Notes: generated from the sequence alone by a model not told the origin. A stretch of DNA of 64,000 bases from Paludibacteraceae bacterium (GCA_017509715.1 JAFWOU010000014.1:62001-126000); one strand, 5' to 3'. Shown: positions 15,537-23,746, numbered from the stretch's first letter. Translations and numbers: made by a program.

Positions 15537-15923
15537 ATGCAAACAAATAATTTAATCCTTCTGCGCGAATTGCGCATCCAAGAAAAAGACATTAAGGCAC
15601 GTATCAATGCCATCTCTGACGATGCCACCTCTGAAGCCGTGGCCATCCTTGCCGAAAAAGGCCTCGAGAAAGGCGAGTTCACCATCCCCGATGTCGGAAC
15701 TTTCCAGCTCCAACGCACCGAGATTTTCAACTTCCCCGATTACCACAAGTACCAGCAGCCCGAAGCCGTCATGTGGCGCGAGAACGCCCGCGAGAAAATC
15801 AAAGAGCAAAACATCGTCAAATCCCGTACTGCCACCATGGCCGGCTGCGTCAAGACATTCGTCGAACTCTATCCCGACAAAGAACCGGACGAGATCAAAC
15901 TCACCGTCAAGGTCGTTGACTAA
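15537..15923 (+). CDS. Unknown 128-aa protein
   Basis: Predicted N-terminal helix with coiled-coil character ('LRELRIQEKDIKARINAI'), then a compact alpha/beta part ending 'EIKLTVKVVD'. No signal peptide. Family not recognised. The tight spacing to the HNH gene (2 nt) indicates co-transcription, so it may act with the nuclease or belong to the same mobile element. Confidence 0.65.
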   Translation: MQTNNLILLRELRIQEKDIKARINAISDDATSEAVAILAEKGLEKGEFTIPDVGTFQLQRTEIFNFPDYHKYQQPEAVMWRENAREKIKEQNIVKSRTATMAGCVKTFVELYPDKEPDEIKLTVKVVD

Positions 15924-15926
15924 TCT

Positions 15927-15979
15927 TTCCCATCGCCCGCCCTATGTATCCGCCATGATTGGCGGATCGGGCGATGGGC
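15927..15979 (+). terminator. Long hairpin, probable terminator
   Basis: Outer stem CCCATCGCCCG / CGGGCGATGGG and inner stem ATCCGCCA / TGGCGGAT. It follows the stop codon of the 128-aa gene directly. No clear T-run follows (AAAG-rich), so it may be a processing or stability structure rather than a strong terminator. Confidence 0.6.
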
Positions 15980-16033
15980 TAAAGAAAAAGAAAAGAAGCA
16001 AAAGTAAAAGAAAAAATAATTCTTTCTTTCTAT

Positions 16034-16357
16034 ATGACTTCCTTTGACTATCTCTGGGCGTTATTAGAACCAAAGAAAGAATACGAACCGGTAAGGAATA
16101 GGTGTCTGCGACTTTGGGAAAGTTTCCCGCTGGAGCAACAGCGACGTATATATCGCACTATCCGAGAAAGAAAGAATCAATCTCTCTTTGTCGATTATAA
16201 CCCCCTATTTGCCATCAGGCGGTTTAGTCAACCTCCTCAGCCGCAGACACTTTCCTTCAACGACTATTACACCCGCTTCGGCACCACTGAAGAACAGAAT
16301 GGTTGGCGGCGCGTATTCATCCCGGAAAAACAAAAAACAATCTACATCAAGAATTAA
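16034..16357 (+). CDS. Unknown 107-aa protein
   Basis: Starts 'MTSFDYLWALLEPKKEY'. It is basic and rich in aromatic and Arg residues ('RLWESFPLEQQRRIYRTIRE'), as in small proteins from integrated elements. No recognised domain. It lies between the long hairpin and a short heptamer array that contains the next gene's start. Confidence 0.55.
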   Translation: MTSFDYLWALLEPKKEYEPVRNRCLRLWESFPLEQQRRIYRTIRERKNQSLFVDYNPLFAIRRFSQPPQPQTLSFNDYYTRFGTTEEQNGWRRVFIPEKQKTIYIKN

Positions 16358-16384
16358 CAAATATCAAATGACAAATGACAAATT
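16357..16384 (+). repeat. ACAAATG heptamer array over a start codon
   Basis: Units ACAAATA, TCAAATG, ACAAATG, ACAAATT. Two of the units supply ATG codons in different frames (16368 and 16375). The second is the start of the next gene. Confidence 0.8.
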
Positions 16385-16665
16385 TCCCATTATATGACGT
16401 GCCGTATTTGGTACGCGATCCGAATGAGTTTCGGATGTCGAAGAGACGGCATGCCCTCGAACTCCGCAACCAAGCCGTCGTCGACGACTACTTCCTCGCC
16501 CGTGCCCAAGGACTCCCTGCCCGCGAAGCCCGAAAGCAAATGGCCGAGAAACATCAGTTGACACCCCAACGAGTACTCAACATCCTCACTTGGTTCTTTC
16601 ACGAAGCACAAAAACGCCGAAAATACGATTTTTTGACAAAATTTTCACTTTCCGAGGAACACTAA
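16375..16665 (+). CDS. Small HTH-like protein
   Basis: 96 aa. Residues 38-80 ('VVDDYFLARAQGLPAREARK', 'EKHQLTPQRVLNILTWFF') have the length and pattern of a helix-turn-helix, and the protein is basic, so DNA binding is likely but not proven. The start codon lies within a heptamer array; loss or gain of one unit would put the first ATG in a different frame. Confidence 0.55.
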   Translation: MTNFPLYDVPYLVRDPNEFRMSKRRHALELRNQAVVDDYFLARAQGLPAREARKQMAEKHQLTPQRVLNILTWFFHEAQKRRKYDFLTKFSLSEEH

Positions 16666-16707
16666 AATCATTTTCGTATTATCTTTGCACCGTGATTCAA
16701 AAATCAT

Positions 16708-16762
16708 CCCACTATCAACCCACTATCAACCCATGGTCAATCCATGGTTTTCCCATGGTTTT
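16708..16762 (+). repeat. 11-bp tandem array
   Basis: CCCACTATCAA twice, then CCCATGGTCAA, TCCATGGTTTT, CCCATGGTTTT. The units change stepwise along the array. Confidence 0.9.
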
Positions 16763-16771
16763 AAACCCCTC

Positions 16772-16868
16772 CACTCGGCCGAGGCGGAATGTACTCAGTC
16801 AATTAATTCGAGGATTGTCTGTACTCTCTTTGGGCACTCACTCGGACGAGGCTGAATGTACTCAATCA
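16772..16868 (+). repeat. 30-bp direct repeats
   Basis: Copies at 16772-16801 and 16839-16868 differ at 3 of 30 positions. Both contain CACTCGG, CGAGGC and GAATGTACTCA. A weaker third similarity occurs near 16945-16975. Confidence 0.85.
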
Positions 16869-17046
16869 GAAACATTCTTTTGCGGATTGGGAACGCAAAA
16901 GTATGAGTACGGGGCAGTACGTTTTCTGATGAGTAGCATTCGCCGAGACCGCAAAGCCTCCGAGTACCATCCGCCGAAGCCGCAATGCAATTTTTAACCC
17001 TTTAACCCCTCTACGCCGACCGGAGGCAAAACATGGCCGGCATTGT

Positions 17047-17427
17047 ATGGCACATGCAACCGTAGGCGTCGCTGGTATCGAGTATATCCAGGGCGCAATG
17101 AAGAAACCCGTCAAGAAAGATGGTCACAAGCACGGTAGTTATCTCATCATGACCCACCGTACCGCTCCCACCACCAACCCCAACTGTCAGCGTGTTTACG
17201 CCAAGAACGCCGATGCGTACACCCGCACCACCGCTCCTTCGGCTAACGAACTCCAGGCACGCTCCCGTCTGTCACAGGCCTCTCAGGCCACCGCAGTCCG
17301 TATGAAGAACCTCTCCACCTTGGAGGCCGATCGCGCTGCTTTCAACGCCCAAAAGGACACCCCGGGTGGCAAGAAGACCTTCTACTCCTACATCTTCAAC
17401 CTCGAGTACGACAAACTCCGTAGCTAA
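17047..17427 (+). CDS. Small conserved-looking basic protein, unknown
   Basis: 126 aa from the ATG at 17047; an alternative start is the ATG at 17098 (MKKPVKKDGHKHG). Motifs: a glycine-rich opening ('VGVAGIEYIQGAMKKPVKKD'), 'SYLIMTHRTAPTTNPNCQRV' and 'LSTLEADRAAFNAQKD'. To my reading it belongs to a group of small Bacteroidales proteins of unknown function often found in accessory regions; this is recognition by eye. A small lipoprotein gene follows after 12 nt. Confidence 0.65.
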   Translation: MAHATVGVAGIEYIQGAMKKPVKKDGHKHGSYLIMTHRTAPTTNPNCQRVYAKNADAYTRTTAPSANELQARSRLSQASQATAVRMKNLSTLEADRAAFNAQKDTPGGKKTFYSYIFNLEYDKLRS

Positions 17428-17439
17428 CTATTTATCTTT

Positions 17440-17610
17440 ATGAAGCATTTAGTTCGTTGTCTGCTCGTCGTGATAGCGACGAGTCTCGTCCTCACTTCTT
17501 GCAACGTGACCCGCACCGTCACCACCTCGTCTGAGTATTTCCAGCGCGGCGACACCACCGTAGTCATCCAGACCCGCACCGTCGAGTCCTACGATGGTAC
17601 AAAGAAGTAA
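17440..17610 (+). CDS. Short lipoprotein (56 aa)
   Basis: A clear lipoprotein signal (MKHLVRCLLVVIATSLVLTS then Cys) is followed by a Thr-rich tail of about 35 residues. Stop TAA at 17608-17610, directly before an intrinsic terminator. It is the last gene of the unit started by the 126-aa protein. Function unknown; the tail has no recognisable domain. Confidence 0.7.
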   Translation: MKHLVRCLLVVIATSLVLTSCNVTRTVTTSSEYFQRGDTTVVIQTRTVESYDGTKK

Positions 17611-17620
17611 TGCAACGCAA

Positions 17621-17650
17621 GAGGCGACCCGCAAAGGTCGCCTCTCCTTA
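17621..17650 (+). terminator. Intrinsic terminator
   Basis: Perfect 9-bp stem GAGGCGACC / GGTCGCCTC with a 6-nt loop, followed by TCCTTATTATT. It ends the accessory region before the convergent pyruvate:ferredoxin oxidoreductase gene. Confidence 0.85.
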
Positions 17651-17700
17651 TTATTACGCACGCACACCCGCATGGATATACGGGTGTCGAGCCGCTCGAC

Positions 17701-20700
17701 TTACCATTGCGTGCCGAGCATGCGGAGGTAGCTCTTATAACGCCACTGAGCGTTCTCCTGAGCGGCGGCGAAGAGCTCGTCTGCCTCTTTCGGGAATTGT
17801 TTTGCTACAGAAGCGAAGCGAACCTCACCCTTGAGGTAGTCCTGGAACTTATCCCACTGCGGCTCTTTGGAGTCGAGCTGGAACGGGTTCTTGCCCTCGG
17901 CCTCAAGTTCCGGATTATAGCGCCAGAGGTGCCAGTAACCGCACTCAACAGCCTTCGCTTCCTCAGCCTGGCTCTTGCCCATACCGGCTTTCAGACCGTG
18001 GTTGATACACGGAGCGTAAGCGATGATGAGCGACGGTCCGGGATAAGCCTCTGCCTCACGGATAGCCTTGAGGGTCTGAGCCTGGTCAGCACCCATGGCG
18101 ATTTGTGCTACATAAACATATCCGTAGGTGGTAGCAATCATACCGAGGTCTTTCTTACGAACGCGCTTACCCATCGCAGCGAACTTAGCGATAGCGCCGA
18201 GCGGCGTTGCCTTGGATGCCTGACCACCGGTGTTGGAATATACCTCGGTATCGAGCACGAGGATGTTGACATCTTCGCCGGAAGCGATGACGTGGTCGAG
18301 TCCGCCGTAACCGATATCATAGGAAGCACCGTCACCACCAACGATCCACTGGCTGCGTTTAACGATATGGTCTTTCTCAGCGAGGATAGCCTTGCAGGTG
18401 TCGCAACCGCATTTCTCCATAGCAGCTACCATCGGCTCGTAGAGACGGTTGGTAACCTCTGCAGACTGCTTGTTCTCCAGCCACTCTTTGAACATCGCCT
18501 TGAGTTCGTCGGAGCAGTCAGCGCACTCGAGACCTTTCTGCATGAGAGCAGCGATGCGCTCACGCAGTTTGCGGTGTGCGATCTGCATACCGAGACCGTA
18601 CTCGCAGAAGTCCTCGAAGAGGGAGTTGGACCAAGCCGGACCGTGACCCTTCTCGTTCTTGGTATAAGGAGTAGAAGGCACAGAACCGGAGTAGATAGAG
18701 GTACAACCGGTAGCGTTAGCGATGATCTCGCGGTCGCCGACGAGTTGGCTAATGAGCTTCAGATACGGAGTCTCACCGCAACCGGAGCAAGCGCCGGAGA
18801 ACTCGAAGAGCGGAGTTGCGAACTGGCTGTTCTTGACATTCGAAGCGATGTCGATGAGGTGCTGCTTGGTAGCGACTTTCTCTACGCAGTAGTCCCAGTT
18901 AGCTGCTTCGCCGAGTTGGCTCTCGAGATCCACCATAGCGAGTGCCTTGCCTGTCTTCGGATTGCCCGGACAAACGTCAACACAGTTACCGCAACCGAGG
19001 CAGTCCATAACGCCGACCTGCATACGGAAGTGCATACCCTTCATAGCAGCCGGAGCTTTCATCTCGCGGGTAGCAGCGCCGTTGAGGCCTGCGAGCTCTT
19101 TCTCGTCGAGTACGAACGGACGGATACAAGCGTGAGGACAAACATACGCACACTTGTTACACTCGATACAGTTGTCAGCGGTCCAAACCGGAACGAACGC
19201 AGACACACCACGTTTCTCGAACTTAGCAGTTCCTGCAGGCCATGTACCATCCTCGATGCCCTTGAACGAGCTAACCGGGAGGAGGTCACCGTCCTGACCG
19301 TTGATCGGACGAACAACCTTGGTGATGAACTCCGGCTCATCTCCGTAATCCTTAGCAGGATCAGCAGGCAGTTTCGACCATGCGGGATCGATAGCGAGCT
19401 CTTGATACTCACCACCGCGGTCAACAGCAGCGTAGTTCTTGTTCACCACGTCCTCACCCTTCTTGCCGTAAGACTTCACGATGAAGTGCTTCATCTCCTC
19501 AACGGCTTTCTCAACCGGGATCACCTCGGTGATACGGAAGAATGCAGACTGGAGGATGGTGTTGGTACGGTTGCCCAGACCGATCTCCTGTGCGATCTTG
19601 GTAGCGTTGATGTAATAAACTTTAATCTTATGGTCAGCGAAGTATTTCTTCACTTTATTCGGCAGGTTCTTAACCAGTTCGTCACCCTCCCAGATGGTGT
19701 TCAGCAAGAACGTACCGCCGTCCTGCAGACCGCGGGTCACATCGTACATGTGGAGGTACGCCTGAACGTGGCAAGCCACGAAGTTAGGCGTGGTAACGAG
19801 ATAGGTCGAGTGGATAGGCTCGTCGCCGAAACGGAGGTGCGAGCAGGTGAATCCACCGGATTTCTTACTATCGTAAGAGAAGTAAGCCTGGCAGTATTTG
19901 TCGGTGGTGTCACCGATGATCTTAACCGAGTTCTTGTTAGCACCGACGGTACCGTCTGCACCGAGGCCGTAGAACTTAGCCTGGAAGAGCGAAGCGTCAC
20001 CCATAGCGATCTCTTCGCCAACCGGCAGAGAAGTGAAGGTAAGGTCATCGTTGATACCTACGGTGAAGTGGTTCTTCGGTTGCGGCAGCGCGAGGTTCTC
20101 GAAGACAGCCAACATCTGCGCCGGAGTGGTGTCGTTCGAACCCAGACCGTAACGACCACCCACAACGAGCAGGTCTTTCAGACCGAGTTCGTCGAGTGCG
20201 TCTTTTACATCGAGGTACAGCGGTTCGCCGTTAGCGCCCGGCTCTTTGGTACGGTCGAGCACGCAGATACGTTTCACGCTCTTCGGCAGTGCCTCCTGCA
20301 GATACTTGAGGCTGAACGGACGATAGAGGTGTACGTTGATGAGACCGAGTTTCTTGTTACCTTTAGCAGCCTCATAATCAATCACTTCGCGGATAGCCTC
20401 GCAAGCCGAACCCATACAGATGATGATGTTCTCTGCGTCAGCAGCGCCGTAGTAGTTGAACGGACGATACTCGCGGCCGGTGATCTTGGAGATCTCCTTC
20501 ATGTAGTCGGAAACGATATCCGGCACTGCGTCGTAGAAACGGTTGCAGCTCTCGCGGTGAGCGAAGAAGACATCGGGGTTCTCCGCCATACCGCGCATCT
20601 CAGGACGCATCGGGCTCAGAGCACGCTCACGGAACTCCTGGAGAGCCTTGTAGTCAACGAGCGGACGGAGATCCTCCATATCCATCGCCTCCACTTTCTG

Positions 20701-21246
20701 GTACTCGTGAGAAGTACGGAAACCGTCGAAGAAGTTGAGGAACGGCACGCGGCTCTTGATAGTAGCGAGGTGTGCTACTCCGGCGAGGTCCATCACCTCT
20801 TGTACGGAAGCCTCAGCGAGCATAGCGAAACCGGTCTGGCGGCACGCCATGACATCCTGGTGGTCACCGAAGATACAGAGCACGTGCGAAGCGAGCGTAC
20901 GAGCCGATACATGGAAGACGGTCGGGATCAACTCACCGGCAATCTTGTACATGTTCGGAATCATAAGGAGCAGACCCTGCGAAGCCGTGAAAGTGGTGGT
21001 CAGCGCACCTGCGTTCAGCGAACCGTGAACGGCACCTGCTGCACCGGCCTCAGACTGCATCTCCTGCACGAGTACGGTCTCGCCGAACAGGTTCTTGCGA
21101 CCTGCGGCAGCCCACTCGTCCACGTTCTCCGCCATCGGAGACGACGGCGTGATAGGATAGATAGCAGCTACCTCGGTGAACATGTAAGCCACATGTGCCG
21201 CAGCTGCGTTACCATCCAATGTTAAGAATTTTTTCTCTTTTGCCAT
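17701..21246 (-). CDS. nifJ: Pyruvate:ferredoxin (flavodoxin) oxidoreductase
   Basis: 1181 aa, the full length of the single-chain enzyme that converts pyruvate and CoA to acetyl-CoA and CO2 while reducing ferredoxin. N-terminal pyrimidine-binding domain ('AIYPITPSSPMAENVDEWA', about residue 28). Two ferredoxin-type clusters: 'CIECNKCAYVCPHACIRP' near residue 692 and 'CLGCGNCVDVCPGNP' near 746. TPP-binding domain with 'GDGASYDIGYGGLDH' near 970 and 'TEVYSNTGGQ'. The presence of this enzyme with ferredoxin at 22745-22909 marks an anaerobe. No clear -7/-33 promoter was found in the 83 nt between it and the AAA ATPase upstream, so read-through is possible. Confidence 0.97.
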   Translation of the reverse strand: MAKEKKFLTLDGNAAAAHVAYMFTEVAAIYPITPSSPMAENVDEWAAAGRKNLFGETVLVQEMQSEAGAAGAVHGSLNAGALTTTFTASQGLLLMIPNMYKIAGELIPTVFHVSARTLASHVLCIFGDHQDVMACRQTGFAMLAEASVQEVMDLAGVAHLATIKSRVPFLNFFDGFRTSHEYQKVEAMDMEDLRPLVDYKALQEFRERALSPMRPEMRGMAENPDVFFAHRESCNRFYDAVPDIVSDYMKEISKITGREYRPFNYYGAADAENIIICMGSACEAIREVIDYEAAKGNKKLGLINVHLYRPFSLKYLQEALPKSVKRICVLDRTKEPGANGEPLYLDVKDALDELGLKDLLVVGGRYGLGSNDTTPAQMLAVFENLALPQPKNHFTVGINDDLTFTSLPVGEEIAMGDASLFQAKFYGLGADGTVGANKNSVKIIGDTTDKYCQAYFSYDSKKSGGFTCSHLRFGDEPIHSTYLVTTPNFVACHVQAYLHMYDVTRGLQDGGTFLLNTIWEGDELVKNLPNKVKKYFADHKIKVYYINATKIAQEIGLGNRTNTILQSAFFRITEVIPVEKAVEEMKHFIVKSYGKKGEDVVNKNYAAVDRGGEYQELAIDPAWSKLPADPAKDYGDEPEFITKVVRPINGQDGDLLPVSSFKGIEDGTWPAGTAKFEKRGVSAFVPVWTADNCIECNKCAYVCPHACIRPFVLDEKELAGLNGAATREMKAPAAMKGMHFRMQVGVMDCLGCGNCVDVCPGNPKTGKALAMVDLESQLGEAANWDYCVEKVATKQHLIDIASNVKNSQFATPLFEFSGACSGCGETPYLKLISQLVGDREIIANATGCTSIYSGSVPSTPYTKNEKGHGPAWSNSLFEDFCEYGLGMQIAHRKLRERIAALMQKGLECADCSDELKAMFKEWLENKQSAEVTNRLYEPMVAAMEKCGCDTCKAILAEKDHIVKRSQWIVGGDGASYDIGYGGLDHVIASGEDVNILVLDTEVYSNTGGQASKATPLGAIAKFAAMGKRVRKKDLGMIATTYGYVYVAQIAMGADQAQTLKAIREAEAYPGPSLIIAYAPCINHGLKAGMGKSQAEEAKAVECGYWHLWRYNPELEAEGKNPFQLDSKEPQWDKFQDYLKGEVRFASVAKQFPKEADELFAAAQENAQWRYKSYLRMLGTQW

Positions 21247-21295
21247 TGTTGTTGAGTTTTAAAAAATATGGTTGGTTGTTGTTTAGTTTCTAAGT

Positions 21296-21335
21296 AGTCC
21301 TAGGTCATCCTAGGTCGTCCTAGGTATGCCTAGTA
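21296..21335 (-). repeat. TCCTAGGTCR 10-bp tandem array
   Basis: On the plus strand: TCCTAGGTCA, TCCTAGGTCG, TCCTAGGTAT, GCCTAGTAT. The TAG stop codon of the upstream AAA ATPase gene is supplied by the last CCTAG. Confidence 0.85.
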
Positions 21336-22553
21336 TATAAAGCCCAGAAGCCACAGGGGGATGGCGTTGCCCAGGCCGAGCTCTATATTGCCGATCATGG
21401 TCGGACGGATATAGTCGCGCTGGTCGTTCTCGCAACGCACGTCGAAGTAGTACTTGTTGTCCACCACGAACATGGCGCTACGTTCGGTAGCGTTCACCTT
21501 GTGCGCACCGTGCAAGCACATATAGAAGAAGGTCTCGTACAGCGACTGGTCGTCCAGTTGGCGCGTATGGATCATGTGCGCCAGGTTGGTGTTCTGCATA
21601 TAGACCTTCACGGGCTTGGACGGGAACTGCTTGCCCTGCATATAGAGCAGGTTGAGCAGGCGTGCATCCTTGAGGTACTTGATATAGTTCATCGTGGTAG
21701 CACGGCTGAGTTCGATCTCGTCGGAGATATTACTGATATTGAGTGCGCAAGGCGTTTCCTTGAGCATGATATAGAGCAGCTTGCGCAGCTTGTGTAGGCA
21801 GGCAACGTCGATCTGTTTGATCATGAGTACGTCCACCTCCAGCATCATGTTCATCGTGCGGTTGAGCGCCTCCTCAAAGTTGCCTTGCTCAAGGTAGACG
21901 GGATAGTAGCCATGCTCCATATAGTCGCGAAGATATTTCAGCGGGTGTACGCGTTCGCATAGCTCGCGCGTGATAGACGCATGGTTTTTAAGCACCTGCT
22001 CCAGGGTATAGACGGGCAGGTTGAGTCCGGTCTGCTGGTTGATATACTCGCGGAACGAGAATCCGCGGAGGTTGTACATCTTAACGATCGATGCGATATC
22101 CTTGTTATCCTCGACGAGTCGCATGACGGGCGAGGCGGAGAAGATGATCTGCAGATCAGAGAAGCGGTCGTGGCAGCGGCGCAGTTCGCGCGACCAGTTG
22201 GGGTACTTGAACATCTGGTCAAGCAGCAGTACACGTCCACCGCTCCGGTAGAACTCGCGGGCAAACTCCACGAGGGAGTGCTCGGTGAAATAGAAATTGT
22301 TGAAGTTGACGTAGAGACTACGGCGCTTGGGCTGCGAACCTCGGCGCTGATGGCGCTGGGCTTCCTCAGCCAGCTCTTTCTCACGCAATTGTTTGGCATG
22401 CCAAAGCAGGAAATCGGTCTTCCCCACTCCGCGACCTCCCTTGATGGCAATGAGGCGATCGCTCCAGTCGATGTCATCCATCACCTTACGATGCATCGGC
22501 ATTTGCGCCCGCTCGATGAGGTAGTCGTGAATCTTAAAAAAGGCTTCTAACAT
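21330..22553 (-). CDS. AAA ATPase (AAA_14/DUF4143-like)
   Basis: 407 aa. Walker A 'AIKGGRGVGKTDFLLWHAKQ' (about 35-55), Walker B-like 'GGRVLLLDQMFKYPNWS', then 'IIFSASPVMRLVEDNKD'. A winged-helix-like segment at 270-310 ('ALNISNISDEIELSRATTMN') and a C-terminal DUF4143-like part. A basic insert ('RHQRRGSQPKRR') follows Walker A. It is a paralogue in architecture of the ATPase at 7911-9131, with low sequence identity by eye. Role unknown. Its stop codon lies inside a 10-bp array leading to nifJ. Confidence 0.82.
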   Translation of the reverse strand: MLEAFFKIHDYLIERAQMPMHRKVMDDIDWSDRLIAIKGGRGVGKTDFLLWHAKQLREKELAEEAQRHQRRGSQPKRRSLYVNFNNFYFTEHSLVEFAREFYRSGGRVLLLDQMFKYPNWSRELRRCHDRFSDLQIIFSASPVMRLVEDNKDIASIVKMYNLRGFSFREYINQQTGLNLPVYTLEQVLKNHASITRELCERVHPLKYLRDYMEHGYYPVYLEQGNFEEALNRTMNMMLEVDVLMIKQIDVACLHKLRKLLYIMLKETPCALNISNISDEIELSRATTMNYIKYLKDARLLNLLYMQGKQFPSKPVKVYMQNTNLAHMIHTRQLDDQSLYETFFYMCLHGAHKVNATERSAMFVVDNKYYFDVRCENDQRDYIRPTMIGNIELGLGNAIPLWLLGFIY

Positions 22554-22584
22554 GGTTGGTATGTCGTTTCATTTGTTTCACGCT

Positions 22585-22616
22585 GCAAAATTACAAAAAA
22601 ATACTGGATTTTGCAA
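22585..22616 (-). promoter_or_regulatory. Promoter of AAA ATPase and possibly nifJ
   Basis: Minus strand TTG (22614-22616), 20 nt, -7 TAATTTTGC (22585-22593). Confidence 0.65.
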
Positions 22617-22689
22617 TATGTAGTTTGCATTTTTTACAAAAAAAATGCGATTATACCCATTTTTCGTCAATTATTCCACATTTTTGCAC

Positions 22690-22717
22690 AAAAAAAGGAA
22701 CCGCCAAAGGCAGTTCC
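22690..22717 (-). terminator. Terminator of ferredoxin gene
   Basis: Stem GGAACTGCC / GGCGGTTCC (one mismatch) with a 3-nt loop, followed on the minus strand by TTTTTTT. Confidence 0.85.
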
Positions 22718-22744
22718 CTCAGTTGTAATACCCGGCGGGGATGC

Positions 22745-22909
22745 TTACAAGGAGATAGCACCACTCGGGCAAACATCAGCGCATGTGCCACACTCGGTGC
22801 ACACATCCGGATCAATCGAATACTTCTCGCCCTCAGAGATAGCACCCATCGGACATTCGTCAATACACGTACCGCAAGCGATACAATCATCAGAAATTTT
22901 GTAAGCCAT
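22745..22909 (-). CDS. 2[4Fe-4S] ferredoxin
   Basis: 54 aa. Two complete C-x2-C-x2-C-x3-C-P motifs: 'CIACGTCIDECP' and 'CTECGTCADVCP'. This is the classical clostridial-type ferredoxin, the natural electron acceptor of pyruvate:ferredoxin oxidoreductase encoded 1.5 kb away on the same strand. Single-gene transcript: promoter at 22991-23023, terminator at 22690-22717. Confidence 0.95.
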   Translation of the reverse strand: MAYKISDDCIACGTCIDECPMGAISEGEKYSIDPDVCTECGTCADVCPSGAISL

Positions 22910-22990
22910 AATATATAAATTTTAGATTAAAGACCGTTTCACTATTAGACCGCTTCGCTGAAGGCGCAGCCGGTCTTTTCAATTTCCGGT

Positions 22991-23023
22991 GCAAAGATAC
23001 AACAAAAAATTGACACTACCAAA
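22991..23023 (-). promoter_or_regulatory. Promoter of ferredoxin gene
   Basis: Minus strand -33 TTTG (23020-23023), 20 nt, -7 TATCTTTGC (22991-22999). The leader forms a GC-rich hairpin and contains CAGCGAAGCGGTC, a 13-mer also present in the PAP2 gene array (46947). Confidence 0.75.
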
Positions 23024-23051
23024 TTTTAGGGATAAAAAATTAAAAATTTTA

Positions 23052-23080
23052 GTCAAAAGTCGAAAGTCGAAAGTCGAAAG
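23052..23080 (+). repeat. GTCGAAA heptamer array, intergenic
   Basis: GTCAAAA, GTCGAAA, GTCGAAA, GTCGAAA downstream of the ruvC stop codon. It is an intergenic copy of the unit found inside two outer-membrane genes. Confidence 0.9.
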
Positions 23081-23113
23081 GTGCCTACGGGCACTCCGAA
23101 AAATGCCGAAGTG

Positions 23114-23746
23114 TCACTTCTTTTTCTTCACCGTTGCCAACGCGGCAGCCAACTGGGCGGCGGGACCGGTGAGGGATTTGTCGGTCAGTCCTTTGCGCTT
23201 GGCGAAGGTGGTCCAATCCTTGGCGCCACTCTCCCTATTTATGGGGAGTCCGAGTTGGAGAAAATGGCAGTAGGCGATGGCCAAGGCATCTGTGGCATCC
23301 AATTTCTTAGGCATTTGTTCGTCAGGGATGTGCAGGAAGCGTTGGAGCATGCCGGCCACCTGCTGCTTGGAGCTATGACCGTTGCCGGTAATGGCCATCT
23401 TGATCTTCATGGGCGAGTACTCGTTGACGGGGATATCCCGGCTGAGTGCTGCAGCGATGGCAACGCCCTGTGCGTGGACGATCTTGATCATGGTCTGCGG
23501 GTTCTTATCCACAAACTGGGTCTCGATAGCCAGAGTGGTAGGTTTATAGCGGTCGATGAGGTCGCACAGGAAGAAGAACTCACGCTGCAGACGCGGGTAC
23601 TGCCCCTCCAGTTTATGCACATCCAGCACATCGAAATCGACGATAGAGACTTGTTGTCCCTCCGTGTCCAGTATCGCCCAGCCCATAAAGAGCGTACCGG
23701 GGTCGATACCGAGGATGCGATGATGGTGAACCAGTTTATTCTGCAT
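23114..23746 (-). CDS. ruvC: Crossover junction endodeoxyribonuclease RuvC
   Basis: 210 aa from the ATG at 23746, which overlaps the preceding stop codon by 11 nt and puts 'RILGIDPGTLFMGWAI' near the N-terminus as in other RuvC proteins. Catalytic acids are seen in 'GIDPG', 'LAIETQFV' and 'KKLDATDALAIAYCH'. It resolves Holliday junctions as a dimer with RuvAB. A family-typical core is followed by a basic Ala/Lys-rich tail ('AALATVKKKK'). Confidence 0.93.
   Translation of the reverse strand: MQNKLVHHHRILGIDPGTLFMGWAILDTEGQQVSIVDFDVLDVHKLEGQYPRLQREFFFLCDLIDRYKPTTLAIETQFVDKNPQTMIKIVHAQGVAIAAALSRDIPVNEYSPMKIKMAITGNGHSSKQQVAGMLQRFLHIPDEQMPKKLDATDALAIAYCHFLQLGLPINRESGAKDWTTFAKRKGLTDKSLTGPAAQLAAALATVKKKK

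Larger units (their letters stand above)
16666..17046 (+). other. Long repeat-rich intergenic or leader region
   Basis: No supported gene. A -7 like box TATCTTTGC (16680-16688) has no good -33 partner. It is followed by five 11-mers (16708-16762) and two 30-bp direct repeats (16772-16801, 16839-16868). Short inverted segments (TTGCG ... CGCAA near 16880-16896) suggest a structured leader or a non-coding RNA for the downstream gene. Confidence 0.5.

Noticed and set aside
15040..16665. Complete prophage or transposon
   Set aside because: There is an HNH nuclease and small basic proteins, but no integrase, transposase, terminase, capsid or tail gene and no clear attachment sites.
17707..21225. 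An open frame of 1172 codons on the strand opposite nifJ
   Set aside because: It is an antisense shadow. nifJ is unmistakable by clusters, TPP motif and length, and its codon use avoids codons that would give stops on the other strand. The antisense translation is Val/Leu/Arg/Thr-rich with no recognisable motif.
22651..22890. A 79-codon frame over the ferredoxin gene
   Set aside because: The shorter 54-codon frame encodes a perfect 2[4Fe-4S] ferredoxin; the longer one is an out-of-frame shadow through the terminator.
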